A stretch of DNA of 64,000 bases from Hazenella coriacea (GTDB taxonomy: Bacteria > Bacillota > Bacilli > Thermoactinomycetales > Thermoactinomycetaceae): NCBI RefSeq assembly GCF_004341825.1, contig NZ_SMAG01000004.1, positions 119,772 through 183,771 of the forward strand. Reading direction: 5' to 3'. The position numbers and the translations under genes were made by a program. A model generated the notes under the pieces. The model ran no database searches. It had not been told where the DNA came from and saw nothing but the letters and a program-made list of their open reading frames with translations. Below, in pieces: positions 1-10,367 of the stretch. Positions within the stretch are counted from its first letter, which is position 1. Each line of letters begins with the position of its first letter.

Positions 1-1338
1 ACCAATTAAATCTATCTCTGGAGAGTTAGGATCTTCATGTTCTCCCTGTAGAACTTCGATCTCGACCTTTTGTTGATTATCTTCACTGGTAGCATAATAA
101 CGAGTACGTTCCACTGGGAGTGTTGTATAACGAGGAATGATAATGCTATTCACAAAACTTGATTGATCAGCAGTAAGAGCTTTGACACCTAAACTATGAG
201 AAGCAATATCTTTAATAACGAGTCGTTTTAAGGTATCAGTTAACTCATTACTCACCCGGTTCTCACATTCATCTTCTGTCAAGATGAATGATTGAATGGC
301 TGCTCCCATCGCTACACATTCGTCAGGATTAAGAGTACGGGCTGCCTCTTTACCTGTTACCCGTTTAATCATGTCCTGAACTACAGGGATTCGGCTTGAG
401 CCTCCAGCAAGGAGAATGGTATCTACATCTTTCCATTCTAGTTGAGTTGCCTCTAATACTTTATTCATGTAGTCTTCAGTTTTTGTGACCACATCATGAA
501 TTAATTCACCAAAAGATTGTCGATCCAAGTCTACACGTAAAGCCTGGTCTTTGTGGACTAATGTGAGAGCCAGTTGATTGCGAAAAGAGAGATCTCTCTT
601 CGCAATTTCTGCTTTATCCCACAAATCTTGCCTTGAACGACGATCTTTCCGTAAATCGATTCCATATGTATCGATAAATTCTTGAGCCAAATAATTAACA
701 ATACCTTCATCAACATCTTTTCCACCCAGATGAGAGTCCCCAATGGTAGCCAAAATCTCAAATCGATTACCATTGATTTTCATCAAGGTAACATCAAAGG
801 TTCCCCCTCCAAAATCATATACCATCACATATTGTTTGGAGTGTTCACTTCGACCCATTCCATACGCAAGAGCTGCTGCTGTTGGTTCATTGATGATCCT
901 CAATACCTCAAGACCGGCGATTTGACCGGCCTGTTTGGTGCATTCACGTTGCGCATCTTTGAAGTAAGCAGGAACACTGATCACCACTTTTTTGATTTCT
1001 TTCCCCAGATACTCTTCTGCATCATTTTTTAATTTCTTTAGCAACATCGCAGATAAATCCTCAGGGAAATAATCACGACCGTCTATATTAAAACGGTAAG
1101 AGGGATTCCCCATTTCCCGTTTTAAAAATTGTACGACTCGTGTAGGATCAGTCATGGCTAAATTACGAGCCTCTCTGCCCACTACAGGTGTTCCATCGTG
1201 CTCAAAGAAGATCATGGAAGGCGTGGTTCGTTCGCCTTCTCGATTGGGGATGATTTCAGATTTCCCATATGAATTGATATAGGCAATAGCCGAAAAGGTT
1301 GTCCCCAAATCGATTCCTACAACTAAGTCATGACTCAA
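1..1338 (-). CDS. Hsp70 (DnaK-like) chaperone, C-terminus outside window
   Basis: The first 446 codons of an Hsp70-family ATPase are visible; the gene continues past base 1. The start is a TTG at 1338 behind AAAGGAG, giving MSHDLVVGIDLGTTFSAIAY, which contains the Hsp70 phosphate-1 motif. The INEPTAAALAYG motif, the YDFGGGTFDVTL phosphate-2 motif and the LLAGGSSRIP adenosine motif follow in order, so the ATPase domain looks intact and the substrate domain has just begun. The N-terminus differs from housekeeping DnaK (IIGIDLGTTNSCVAV type) and no dnaJ or hrcA lies nearby, so this is probably a second, specialised Hsp70. It follows a GrpE-like gene by about 33 bases and is probably cotranscribed with it. 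The client is unknown. Confidence 0.93.
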   Translation of the reverse strand, partial: MSHDLVVGIDLGTTFSAIAYINSYGKSEIIPNREGERTTPSMIFFEHDGTPVVGREARNLAMTDPTRVVQFLKREMGNPSYRFNIDGRDYFPEDLSAMLLKKLKNDAEEYLGKEIKKVVISVPAYFKDAQRECTKQAGQIAGLEVLRIINEPTAAALAYGMGRSEHSKQYVMVYDFGGGTFDVTLMKINGNRFEILATIGDSHLGGKDVDEGIVNYLAQEFIDTYGIDLRKDRRSRQDLWDKAEIAKRDLSFRNQLALTLVHKDQALRVDLDRQSFGELIHDVVTKTEDYMNKVLEATQLEWKDVDTILLAGGSSRIPVVQDMIKRVTGKEAARTLNPDECVAMGAAIQSFILTEDECENRVSNELTDTLKRLVIKDIASHSLGVKALTADQSSFVNSIIIPRYTTLPVERTRYYATSEDNQQKVEIEVLQGEHEDPNSPEIDLIG

Positions 1339-1371
1339 TGGAACGCACTCCTTTCGACTTCCACACAACTT

Positions 1372-2001
1372 TTACGGCTGGTACTTTTTAATGATAACTT
1401 CTGTTGGGCGTAAGATTAGTTCTTTTAATCTAAACCCGTGACGAACAATATCTACGATTCGATTATCTTCTGCTAGATTATTGGTTGGTTCAACTTTTAT
1501 AGCTTTCTGGGTCTTAGGATCAAAGAATTCAGAAGTGGTATAAAGAGGCTCGACTCCACGACGATATAAAATCTCGATCAATTCGCCACTTAATGTCTTC
1601 AAAATCTCAGTAAGCTCTGGTGATACGGATCCATGGCGATAGATACTCTCCATTCGATCAAAATGCAAGATGAGATCAATGTACAATGGACGAAGTTGAT
1701 TCAGTTCCTGATCTTGTTTTAACTCTTCCATCTCTTGATACAAGCGGTCAAAAGCTGCTTCTTTGGTTTTATCGTAACTCAACCGACTCGACACCACTTG
1801 AACCAGAGAAGAAAAGTTAGATTGTAGGTTATTCAACATAGATACAACCTGTGTGTTTTCTTGCTGTACCACTTGGGGTAGACTGTCTTGTCGAACCTCT
1901 CTTAGCGCACCACGGTCTTTCCCTAACTGAAGACGAGTATCAGTAAAAGAGAATGGCTGACTCTGCTCCGTAGTTCTTTGGTTCTCCTTCCTGGGTTTCA
2001 T
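1372..2001 (-). CDS. Divergent GrpE-like nucleotide exchange factor
   Basis: This 209-residue protein has a low-complexity, glutamine-rich N-terminus (about 1-50), a helical middle (about 50-130), and a C-terminus with the GrpE signature: a glycine in IVRHGFRLKE followed by LILRPTEVIIKK, matching the GrpE pattern of a G-Y/F-x-L-x4-I/L-R-P-A/T-x-V beta domain. GrpE normally releases ADP from DnaK. Its place directly before an Hsp70 gene supports a dedicated exchange factor for that Hsp70. Identity is weak over the rest, so it could be GrpE-like without exchange activity. ATG start at 2001, preceded by AGGAGGTAAAGCT. Confidence 0.78.
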   Translation of the reverse strand: MKPRKENQRTTEQSQPFSFTDTRLQLGKDRGALREVRQDSLPQVVQQENTQVVSMLNNLQSNFSSLVQVVSSRLSYDKTKEAAFDRLYQEMEELKQDQELNQLRPLYIDLILHFDRMESIYRHGSVSPELTEILKTLSGELIEILYRRGVEPLYTTSEFFDPKTQKAIKVEPTNNLAEDNRIVDIVRHGFRLKELILRPTEVIIKKYQP

Positions 2002-2058
2002 AGCTTTACCTCCTGATCTGTTTAAAAAATGAAACCTAGCAAAGTAAAACTATTAGTA

Positions 2059-2105
2059 CTTATGAACATTGATTCATAAGATGCCATGGAATATATATCT
2101 GTCAA
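2059..2105 (-). promoter_or_regulatory. Promoter with palindromic operator before the grpE/hsp70-like pair
   Basis: On the minus strand a TTGACA box (2100-2105) lies 18 bases before a weak TCTTAT -10. The -10 overlaps a perfect 8-bp inverted repeat, CTTATGAA-N6-TTCATAAG (2059-2080). A palindrome there is a typical repressor site. It matches neither CIRCE (TTAGCACTC-N9-GAGTGCTAA) nor a CtsR heptad repeat, so another regulator is implied. The promoter assignment is moderate because the -10 is poor. Confidence 0.5.
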
Positions 2106-2671
2106 TACCTCTTATATAATTTTACTAGTAAATGAAAGAGTGTCGCAAGTATATAGGGAAGAAGAAATCACATTTATCTTGTTATCTTCATAATATCTTT
2201 CCCAAAAGTAATGTTACAGATATAAATCCTCTCAACTAGCTAGTTCAAACACGAAGGAAAAATAGAGTTGAAAACTTGGCGAAGTGTAATGCGCAAAGGT
2301 TGTCCCGTTTTCTGTCTACCTTTGTTCATTGAATGATACGAATCTTTCTGATGGGGAAAATCGGAACAATTAGGGTGATTTTTCAAACCTAAAATTGGAA
2401 GAATGCTGCTCAACTTCCAACATTACCTCAGGGCAATTATAGTCTGTTTTATGTTGGAAAACAAGCAATATTTACTAATCGTAAAGATGTAGATTCACCT
2501 AATTTCATTAATAAAACCGCTACAACTGCGATCTTATGGAGTATGCTCATCACCTGCAATCCAATATTAGAGTATAGAAAAAGAGATCCCATTCTTTGTA
2601 CATCATGAGACCTCATTTCCGTGCGAGCATGACTCCATTTGATTGAGTTCCCCAACTAAAGATCAGCTTAA
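2106..2671. other. Intergenic region without a recognised gene
   Basis: No gene with a ribosome-binding site was found on either strand. A plus-strand frame stays open for about 68 codons (about 2390-2600) without a start or Shine-Dalgarno sequence; it may be a decayed gene. The remainder is AT-rich and featureless to me. Confidence 0.4.
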
Positions 2672-2806
2672 CTATTCATGCTCGTTTTCAACTTGATAAT
2701 CTTCCAATCTTACTTCTTCATAACAGGAAGGGCAATAAAGCTTTCCGTTATGAAACCAAGGGCGATTCGTCTCTTCGTCACAACGACTACACGTCAATGA
2801 ATTCAT
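2672..2806 (-). CDS. 44-residue zinc-ribbon-like protein
   Basis: A short gene with a near-perfect Shine-Dalgarno (TAGGAGGAGAACCG before ATG at 2806). The protein has two CxxC knuckles, TCSRCDEE near residues 5-12 and YCPSCYEE near 24-31, as in small zinc ribbons, and ends in an acidic tail. It probably binds one zinc ion. No enzyme domain fits in 44 residues; a role in nucleic-acid or protein binding is a guess. It stands alone downstream of lysS and upstream of the GrpE-like gene. Confidence 0.65.
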   Translation of the reverse strand: MNSLTCSRCDEETNRPWFHNGKLYCPSCYEEVRLEDYQVENEHE

Positions 2807-3113
2807 CGGTTCTCCTCCTAATCAACCGATTTAGTTAACCAAGTTTTTGATTAAAAACGGACTCATAATAGATGAAAAATAACATTTTATACCTTTTAAA
2901 AAATTATACAAGATTTGCTATTTCCCTCCTACATTTTTCAAGTTCGGGTCGATGACCCTTTTCCCTACTGCTCATTGTTGAAAACGCTTTACATCGAATT
3001 ACTTGATATTAATGGGTGAAGGGGCACAGTAACAGCTTTCGATCTCAATATTTTTAAAGCTAAATTTTGCCGAAATCATACACAAAAGTCGTTCCCAAAT
3101 CTATAACATAAGA
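2807..3113. other. Intergenic, no gene seen
   Basis: Between the small zinc-ribbon gene and the lysS terminator. AT-rich. I see no coding frame with a ribosome-binding site. Bases 3070-3100 on the minus strand carry GAACGACTTTTGTGTAT, similar to the core of the dispersed repeat described elsewhere in this window, but the flanks do not match. Confidence 0.35.
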
Positions 3114-3152
3114 TAAAAAATGCAGTGATGCCCAAAAGCAACACCGCATTTT
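3114..3152 (-). terminator. Intrinsic terminator after lysS
   Basis: Minus-strand stem AATGCGGTG / CACTGCATT (9 bp, one G-U pair) with a 14-nt loop, followed by TTTTTT. It lies about 105 bases past the lysS stop. Confidence 0.7.
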
Positions 3153-3257
3153 CAACAAGTTATGCACAAGAAAAGCATCCTTTGTGTATAACTTGTGGAT
3201 AACTCGTTCATTTTTTTAACAAATTTGTAACATCAACATAGATACAAATGAGTTTAG

Positions 3258-4745
<1,488 letters not shown>

Positions 4746-4784
4746 TTATTTTCACTCCTTCATTTACAATAGGTCAGCCAATGA

Positions 4785-5786
4785 TCACACGGCTCGAGCT
4801 TGATCAGTAGAAGAATCATCATACTGTTCCGCAAAGCCTAGTAATAACTGAGCCATACCATCACGGGTTTCCTCAGCATTAATCTGATCTTTTATCCGAG
4901 AAGCTCCTTTTAAACCTTTTAAATACCATGCAGCATGTTTACGCATTTCCCGTACAGCCACTCGTTCTCCACGAAGAGCAATCAGACGGTCCATGTGTAA
5001 AAGAGCAATCTTCATTTTCTCTTGAGCGCTCGGCTCTGGTAAGAGTTCGCCTGTAGTCAAATATTGAACAGTTCGATACAACATCCACGGATTGCCCAAA
5101 GCGGCCCGACCAATCATGACACCATCGCACCCTGTAGTCTCTAACATCCGTTTGGCATCTTCAGGAGTAAATACATCCCCATTGCCAATCACAGGAATAT
5201 CAACAGCCTCTTTCACTTGCCGGATGATCTCCCAGTCTGCTTTCCCTTTATACATCTGAACTCGTGTCCGACCATGGACGGAAACAGCTTTACCACCCGA
5301 ACGCTCAACCGCTTTCGCATTATCAACAGCATAGATATGCTCTTCATCCCAACCGATCCGCATCTTTACAGTGACTGGCTTTGAAACCACTTGAACGACA
5401 GCTGAAACCATTTCCTCAATCTTATTAGGGTCCAGCAACCATTTTGCACCTGCATCACAACGGGTCACCTTGGGTACTGGACACCCCATATTAATATCAA
5501 TAATATCCGCATTGGTTTGCTGATCGACAACTTTAGCAGCCTCGACCAAATTTTCTTTGTCCCCACCAAAAATTTGTAAGCTGAGCGGCTTTTCCCGTTC
5601 ATCAACAAATAACATTTCCTGTGTCCGCTTATTTCCATGTAAAATCGCTTTATCACTTACCATCTCTGCACAGACCAAGCCTGTTCCAAACTCTTTCGCA
5701 ATTAAGCGGAATGCAGGGTTACATACACCTGCCATAGGGGCCAAAACCACTTGATTTTCCATTTGAATCTCGCCGATTTTAAGCAT
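4785..5786 (-). CDS. dusB: tRNA-dihydrouridine synthase
   Basis: 333 residues, FMN-binding TIM barrel of the Dus family. It starts with [12 protein letters not shown], has the [12 protein letters not shown] motif with the catalytic cysteine near residue 100, the KMRIGWDE segment, VHGRTR and a phosphate-binding [12 protein letters not shown]. It reduces uridines in the tRNA D-loop. It sits between folK and lysS, as in B. subtilis. The ATG at 5786 is preceded by AGGGAGGATATAAAC. A copy of the dispersed repeat lies directly upstream. Confidence 0.96.
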   Translation of the reverse strand: MLKIGEIQMENQVVLAPMAGVCNPAFRLIAKEFGTGLVCAEMVSDKAILHGNKRTQEMLFVDEREKPLSLQIFGGDKENLVEAAKVVDQQTNADIIDINMGCPVPKVTRCDAGAKWLLDPNKIEEMVSAVVQVVSKPVTVKMRIGWDEEHIYAVDNAKAVERSGGKAVSVHGRTRVQMYKGKADWEIIRQVKEAVDIPVIGNGDVFTPEDAKRMLETTGCDGVMIGRAALGNPWMLYRTVQYLTTGELLPEPSAQEKMKIALLHMDRLIALRGERVAVREMRKHAAWYLKGLKGASRIKDQINAEETRDGMAQLLLGFAEQYDDSSTDQARAV

Positions 5787-5799
5787 GTTTATATCCTCC

Positions 5800-5998
5800 C
5801 TTCTAACTCTATATGAGCATTTTCAGTCACATATAGATCCAGATTCTATTAGGTCACTATCTCTATTTCTCTGTCTCACTCTTGTAGCTGATCCACAAAA
5901 GTCGTTTGTCGGAGAAATATCTCCTTTGCTAAGTTCTTTGAATCAAGCCACCTGACTACCAGTTTATTCAGGTTGTATGGCTCAAGTCGAGTTCCTAA
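5800..5998 (-). repeat. Dispersed intergenic repeat, copy 1
   Basis: About 200 bases that align along most of their length with 47388-47565 and, over the core, with 60920-61085 and 61086-61225. Shared landmarks are CTCTAtATGAGCATTTTCAGT at one end, GCTCAAGTCGAGTT at the other, and a central ACTTTTG(C/T)G element. The central inverted repeat is degraded here (ATTTCTC / GAGAAAT). It fills the folK-dusB intergenic gap. Confidence 0.75.
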
Positions 5999-6032
5999 TT
6001 GTTATGAAGTCGATACCATTCGTTTAAGTGAT

Positions 6033-6569
6033 TTAAGTGGATAAAAACGAGTAATTGGAATGAAACTGCAGCTTGGATGGGAGCAACCTAATTTCTTGCT
6101 CTACTTGCAACTGAGCCGCCCGATGTCCTACAGTCTGATCCGAGTCTGGAATCATGATTTCAGAGTTAAGTTCTGCAAGCGGAACCATTACAAATGCTCG
6201 TTCTATCATCCGTGGATGAGGAATTTGCAAATCGTCATGCTGGATGATTCGTTGATCATAAAGTAATATATCGATGTCAATCGTTCTAGGTCCCCAACGC
6301 ACCTCTCGTACCCGATGCATTTTCTTCTCAATCTGTAATAGTGAAGAAAGTAGCTGAAAGGGGGACAATGTGGTATGAACTTCAACGACCATATTATAAA
6401 AAGAAGGTTGGTCTTCATATCCGACTGGAGCCGTCTTGTACACAGATGAAATGCGTGTAACACAAATGCCATGGGTATAATGGATAGATTCAATCGCCTG
6501 TTGAAGCTGAGAGAGTGGATCACCTAGATTAGCTCCCAACCCTAAATAAGCAGTTACAATTCGACTCAT
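6033..6569 (-). CDS. folK: 2-amino-4-hydroxy-6-hydroxymethyldihydropteridine pyrophosphokinase
   Basis: 178 residues, standard HPPK length. The family motifs are visible: LGLGANLGDP at the N-terminus, the segment around VRWGPRTIDIDILLYD with the metal-binding aspartates (about 90-105), and IPHPRMIERAFVMVPLAEL. It transfers pyrophosphate from ATP to hydroxymethyl-dihydropterin, the step before FolP. The ATG at 6569 overlaps the folB stop by 4 bases, so translation is coupled within folP-folB-folK. Confidence 0.97.
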   Translation of the reverse strand: MSRIVTAYLGLGANLGDPLSQLQQAIESIHYTHGICVTRISSVYKTAPVGYEDQPSFYNMVVEVHTTLSPFQLLSSLLQIEKKMHRVREVRWGPRTIDIDILLYDQRIIQHDDLQIPHPRMIERAFVMVPLAELNSEIMIPDSDQTVGHRAAQLQVEQEIRLLPSKLQFHSNYSFLST

Positions 6570-6925
6570 GTCCGACTCCTTCGAATTTCTACACCTACCG
6601 CTTGATAATGACCTGGAATCGGTGGATCAGGCTTCGTCACCCGAACCATGATTTCTTCAATCGGGTATTGACTCAAACACTTGTCAGCAATTCGTTCAGC
6701 TAGAGTTTCAACAAGTTTCACCTGAGTCCCTTCTACTTCTTCTTTGACTGTTTGATAGATCTCAGCATAGTTGACTGTTTGCTTGAGATCATCAGACCGC
6801 CCTGCGGGACATAGATCAAGCCCTAGCTCCAAATCGACCATGAATCGTTGCCCCAATCTGTTCTCCTCGGGGAATGCACCATGATAGGCGTAAAAGTACA
6901 TATGATTGAAAAAGATCTTGTCCAT
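6566..6925 (-). CDS. folB: Dihydroneopterin aldolase
   Basis: 119 residues, typical for FolB. The start ATG at 6925 overlaps the folP stop and has GGAGGCGAAGTG in front; a longer in-frame extension lacks support. The conserved FYAYHGAFPEENRLGQRF segment carries the pterin-site tyrosine and glutamate, and KLVETLAERIADKCL holds a second conserved glutamate. The C-terminal VRVTKPDPPIPG is also typical. It cleaves dihydroneopterin to the FolK substrate. The middle gene of a compact folate operon. Confidence 0.96.
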   Translation of the reverse strand: MDKIFFNHMYFYAYHGAFPEENRLGQRFMVDLELGLDLCPAGRSDDLKQTVNYAEIYQTVKEEVEGTQVKLVETLAERIADKCLSQYPIEEIMVRVTKPDPPIPGHYQAVGVEIRRSRT

Positions 6926-7764
6926 CACTTCGCCTCCAAAGATCCACCAAATAACATTGCATCCATCATCCGACAAACACGAACAATTTCTTTCACATCA
7001 TGGACTCGAACGATTGAACATCCTTGTGCAACACCAAAAGCTACCGTTGCAGCTGTTCCTTCCAATCGTTCATCAGGAGGCAAATCCAAGGTCTTTCCAA
7101 TCATCGATTTGCGCGAAGTCCCCAATAGGACCGGATATCCTAACTCAACCAATTGATGAAGATGCCTCATTACTGTTAGATTTTGTTCATAACTTTTAGC
7201 AAATCCAATTCCAGGATCTATAATAATTCGTTCTTCTTGTACTCCTGCTTCCTGTACAATCTGGACCGACTCTTCTAAGTCGTTCAATAGATCTTTCATC
7301 AGTGACTGATACTTAGCCTCTTTTCGATTATGCATCAATACGATGGGAACATCATACTGTGCAACTACAGATGCCATATCAGGGTCGTATTTAGCCCCCC
7401 AGATATCATTAATTACATGTGCACCCGCAATGATTGCTTGTCTTGCTACTTCAGCCTTATAGGTATCAACAGAAATCGGAAGATCCACTTCCTGCGCTAC
7501 CCTCTCCACGACTGGAATCACTCGCTCTAATTCCTCTTCCAAAGAAACTGGTGTCGAAGTAGGGCGAGTCGACTCACCACCGATGTCGATCAAATCCGCT
7601 CCATCAGCCTGCAACTTTCTTGCATGCTCTACTGCTAAATCAAGCTGATGATATCTTCCTCCATCCGAGAACGAGTCAGGGGTTACATTGAGAATTCCCA
7701 TCACTAACGTCCGACCGTGCCGAGGAAATTGATATTTACCTATTTGTAGATAAGATTTACTCAT
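6925..7764 (-). CDS. folP: Dihydropteroate synthase
   Basis: 279 residues from the ATG at 7764, which has GGAGG ten bases upstream; a 25-codon in-frame extension to 7839 is not supported. The protein shows MGILNVTPDSFSDGG (pABA/pterin site loop 1), DIGGESTRP, ISVDTYKAEVARQA, INDIWG and IIDPGIGFAKS, all expected in the TIM barrel. It condenses pABA with the pterin pyrophosphate, the sulfonamide target. The pabBAC genes that precede folP in B. subtilis are absent here, with only intergenic DNA between folP and cysK. Confidence 0.97.
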   Translation of the reverse strand: MSKSYLQIGKYQFPRHGRTLVMGILNVTPDSFSDGGRYHQLDLAVEHARKLQADGADLIDIGGESTRPTSTPVSLEEELERVIPVVERVAQEVDLPISVDTYKAEVARQAIIAGAHVINDIWGAKYDPDMASVVAQYDVPIVLMHNRKEAKYQSLMKDLLNDLEESVQIVQEAGVQEERIIIDPGIGFAKSYEQNLTVMRHLHQLVELGYPVLLGTSRKSMIGKTLDLPPDERLEGTAATVAFGVAQGCSIVRVHDVKEIVRVCRMMDAMLFGGSLEAK

Positions 7765-7939
7765 TGATTGTGTGCCTCCATGCACCAGTAAATTCGTTAT
7801 ATCATCATGTCCAATTTCCATAAAAGGAGGTGCCTTCATATGTTATATAAACTAACAGACGGCTCCTTGAAACACGAGGCTAAAAAAGTTAATCTATCAG
7901 ACATCATAGCCATATATGCATCACTTTACTTCCATTTAT

Positions 7940-7968
7940 AAAAAAGTCCCCAACCATGGACTTCATAG
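7940..7968 (-). terminator. Intrinsic terminator of the candidate small RNA
   Basis: Minus-strand AAGTCC / GGACTT stem with a short loop, followed by TTTTTT. It lies about 175 bases upstream of the folP start and downstream of a consensus promoter with no gene between, so it most likely ends a non-coding transcript. Confidence 0.6.
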
Positions 7969-8181
7969 AAAGAAAAAAATTCGGGTATCAAAAGAAAATG
8001 TCTCATGGTGAAAAGTCATTTTTCCCTTCGCATGAATCGAATAGTTAGGAGCAAATAGCCATCAGTAGCGAGAAGCGGGGAAAGAATTTCATTATTATCA
8101 GTTTACACTTTTATCTATCAACGATTTACTCACTCAATATCGCCAAAATATCAAAACTCTTTTCTTCTCACGTAGATATTG
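7942..8181 (-). ncRNA. Candidate small RNA, about 240 nt
   Basis: A consensus promoter (8188-8216) would start a transcript near 8181, and a terminator with a T run ends it near 7942. No protein frame with a ribosome-binding site fits; the best is a 15-codon ATG frame without one. The 5' end can form a CTCAATATC / GATATTGAG hairpin (9 bp), and a 3' domain pairs TTTCCC with GGGAAA. I do not recognise it as 6S, SRP or tmRNA. It could instead be a long folP leader that terminates early. Confidence 0.45.
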
Positions 8182-8187
8182 AGCTCT

Positions 8188-8216
8188 ATTATAAGTAAAT
8201 CCATCATAATGTTCAA
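8188..8216 (-). promoter_or_regulatory. SigA-type promoter for the candidate small RNA
   Basis: TTGAAC (8211-8216), a 17-bp spacer, and a perfect TATAAT (8188-8193), reading on the minus strand. Confidence 0.65.
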
Positions 8217-8310
8217 TAAACATCTATTCATCACTTCTAATCACATTATTTTAACACATGGAAAATAAATCTTCATCCCAAAATATAGGGGGGAGTAGAA
8301 CCCTCCTAAA

Positions 8311-8345
8311 ATAAAAAGCCACCCCATGGTATTTGGGATGGCGGA
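8311..8345 (-). terminator. Terminator after cysK
   Basis: GCCATCCC / GGGGTGGC stem (8 bp, one G-U pair) followed by TTTTTA, starting within 10 bases of the cysK stop. A second, weaker GGAGGG/CTCCCC hairpin follows. Confidence 0.75.
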
Positions 8346-8353
8346 GATTAATT

Positions 8354-9286
8354 TTATTCTTTTTCATCGAAATGATATAAAGGAGTAGTAAGATAACGTT
8401 CACCATTACTTGGAATCACTGCTAACACTTTTTTACCTGCTCCTAAACGTCGAGCCAGTTGGATCGCAGCAGAGACTGCGGCCCCTGAAGAGATTCCTCC
8501 TAATACTCCTTCTTCTTTAGCCATACGACGTGCCCATTTGAAGGCCTCTTCATCTTCGATCTTCATAATTTCATCATAGACATCTGTATTTAAAATGGTA
8601 GGAACAAATCCTGCACCGATTCCTTGAATCCCATGTTTACCTGGTTGTCCTCCAGACAAAACGGGAGAGGTCGCAGGCTCAACAGCTACTACATGTAAAT
8701 GGGGAATTTTTTGTTTAAGAACTTCTCCTACACCTGTGATCGTACCACCTGTGCCTACACCAGCTACAAACCCATCCAATTTTCCATCCATTTGTTCAAG
8801 AATTTCCAATGCTGTTGTTTCAATATGGACTTTTACATTATCACTATTTTTAAACTGCTGAGGCATAAAATAATTGGGGTATTCTTTGGCCATAGCTTCT
8901 GCTTTATCAATCGCACCTTTCATTCCTTCAGCACCTGGTGTGAGAACTAATTCTGCCCCATACGCACGTAACAAATTACGACGTTCAATGCTCATCGTCT
9001 CAGGCATAACTAGAATCGCTCGATATCCTTTAGCAGCAGCCACCATCGCCAGACCAATTCCAGTGTTCCCACTTGTTGGCTCTAAAATGGTATCACCCGG
9101 TTTTAATTCACCTCGTTTCTCTGCTTCTTCAATCATGCTGAGGGCGATTCGGTCTTTTACACTACCTCCTGGATTAAAAAACTCCAGCTTCAAATAAATA
9201 TCTGCATCTGACTTTCCAACGATTCTATTCAGTCGGACGATCGGTGTTTGTCCGATTAAATCTAGAATGTGATTAGCTACTCTCAT
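8354..9286 (-). CDS. cysK: Cysteine synthase A (O-acetylserine sulfhydrylase)
   Basis: 310 residues, fold-type II PLP enzyme. The PLP lysine lies in [10 protein letters not shown] (about residue 44), the substrate loop is [10 protein letters not shown], the PLP-phosphate loop is GTGGTITG, and the conserved serine lies in GGISSGAA. It makes cysteine from O-acetylserine and sulfide. The ATG at 9286 has GGGAGG in front. It has its own promoter, inside the end of hslO, and its own terminator, so it can be expressed separately, although the order coaX-hslO-cysK matches B. subtilis. Confidence 0.97.
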   Translation of the reverse strand: MRVANHILDLIGQTPIVRLNRIVGKSDADIYLKLEFFNPGGSVKDRIALSMIEEAEKRGELKPGDTILEPTSGNTGIGLAMVAAAKGYRAILVMPETMSIERRNLLRAYGAELVLTPGAEGMKGAIDKAEAMAKEYPNYFMPQQFKNSDNVKVHIETTALEILEQMDGKLDGFVAGVGTGGTITGVGEVLKQKIPHLHVVAVEPATSPVLSGGQPGKHGIQGIGAGFVPTILNTDVYDEIMKIEDEEAFKWARRMAKEEGVLGGISSGAAVSAAIQLARRLGAGKKVLAVIPSNGERYLTTPLYHFDEKE

Positions 9287-9333
9287 GTATAGGCCTCCCT
9301 ATTCCGAGTAATCGAGTAGGATTTAATGGCTTT

Positions 9334-9363
9334 ATCATATCAATCTATAAAAGGAATTGTCAA
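9334..9363 (-). promoter_or_regulatory. cysK promoter
   Basis: TTGACA (9358-9363), 18-bp spacer, TATGAT (9334-9339) on the minus strand. The -35 overlaps the last codons of hslO. Confidence 0.65.
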
Positions 9364-10232
9364 TTATTTTCTACAATTAGTTCCTGTAGTTCTGTTCGAT
9401 TAAATACATATTGCTCATTACAAAAATGACAGGTCACTTCTGCTTGACCCAAGTCTTCGATTATGGATTGAATCTCTTTATCCCCCAGCCCTTTTAACAT
9501 CGATCTAACCTTATCCCTTGAACAATGACATTGAAATTGAATAGATTTTCGCTCTAGAACATCTATATCATTTCCCATAATCTGTTGTAGCAAGGCTTCA
9601 GGAGTGATCCCTTCTTGTAAAAGATTTGTAATTGAAGTAATGGAACTGATCCTTTCCTCTAGTCTTCCAATTGTCTCATCAGATGCATCTGGTAAAACTT
9701 GGACAAAATAGCCCCCAGCCGTTAAAATTTGGTCACGATTGACAAGAACACCTAATCCGACTGATGAAGGAGTCTGTTCTGAGGTTGTAAAGTAATAGGT
9801 AAAGTCTTCAGCTAATTCTCCAGATATGATGGGAGATGTTCCTCGAGAAGGTTCCTGTAAACCTACATCTTTAACTATGTAGATAGATCCTTGTCCTACA
9901 GCTGTAGCCACATCGAGCTTTCCTTTTTGATTCAGAGGAAGTAAGACTTCTGGATGCTCTACATAACCTCTAACATTTCCTTTCCCATCTGCATCTACCA
10001 TCATCTGTCCTAAAGGACCATCTCCACGCACATGAATGGTAAGATGATGATGTTCCTCTTTTAAAGTAAGCCCCATCATCGCTCCCATGGTAGCTGTTCT
10101 CCCTAGTGCAGCACTTGCTACTGGAAAGGTGGTATGTCTCCGTTGTAACTCCTGTACTAAGTGTGTGGTTGTAGTAGCAAAACCCCTTACCTGTTTATCT
10201 GCAGAGATTGCACGAACTACATAATCGCTCAT
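9360..10232 (-). CDS. hslO: Redox-regulated chaperone Hsp33
   Basis: 290 residues from the ATG at 10232 with GAGGAGG upstream; 6 extra in-frame codons were dropped. The C-terminal zinc switch is intact: a CxC (QCHCSRDK, about 235) and a CxxC (CHFCNEQY, about 268). In the family these four cysteines release zinc on oxidation and activate the holdase. The substrate-binding region includes RGDGPLGQ and the GYVEHPEV loop. It lies between coaX and cysK, as in Bacillus. Confidence 0.97.
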   Translation of the reverse strand: MSDYVVRAISADKQVRGFATTTTHLVQELQRRHTTFPVASAALGRTATMGAMMGLTLKEEHHHLTIHVRGDGPLGQMMVDADGKGNVRGYVEHPEVLLPLNQKGKLDVATAVGQGSIYIVKDVGLQEPSRGTSPIISGELAEDFTYYFTTSEQTPSSVGLGVLVNRDQILTAGGYFVQVLPDASDETIGRLEERISSITSITNLLQEGITPEALLQQIMGNDIDVLERKSIQFQCHCSRDKVRSMLKGLGDKEIQSIIEDLGQAEVTCHFCNEQYVFNRTELQELIVENN

Positions 10233-10367
10233 ACTATATTTCCTCCTCATTATATTGGGTCAGTAGTATCGATCTTTGCAAACAAAAAGGAAACCCCCAT
10301 TTCAGCTAGGAATTTCCCCTCTATACATAAAACATTGGTAATCGACATGATTGATTCAAACAATCCA

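Noticed and set aside
2059..2080. CIRCE or CtsR site before the GrpE/Hsp70-like pair
   Set aside because: The palindrome sequence differs from both consensus sites.
2449..2655. 68-codon minus-strand frame near the left edge
   Set aside because: No Shine-Dalgarno and no recognisable motif; probably chance.
3070..3100. Fifth copy of the dispersed repeat
   Set aside because: Only the GAACGACTTTTGTGTAT word is shared; flanks do not align.
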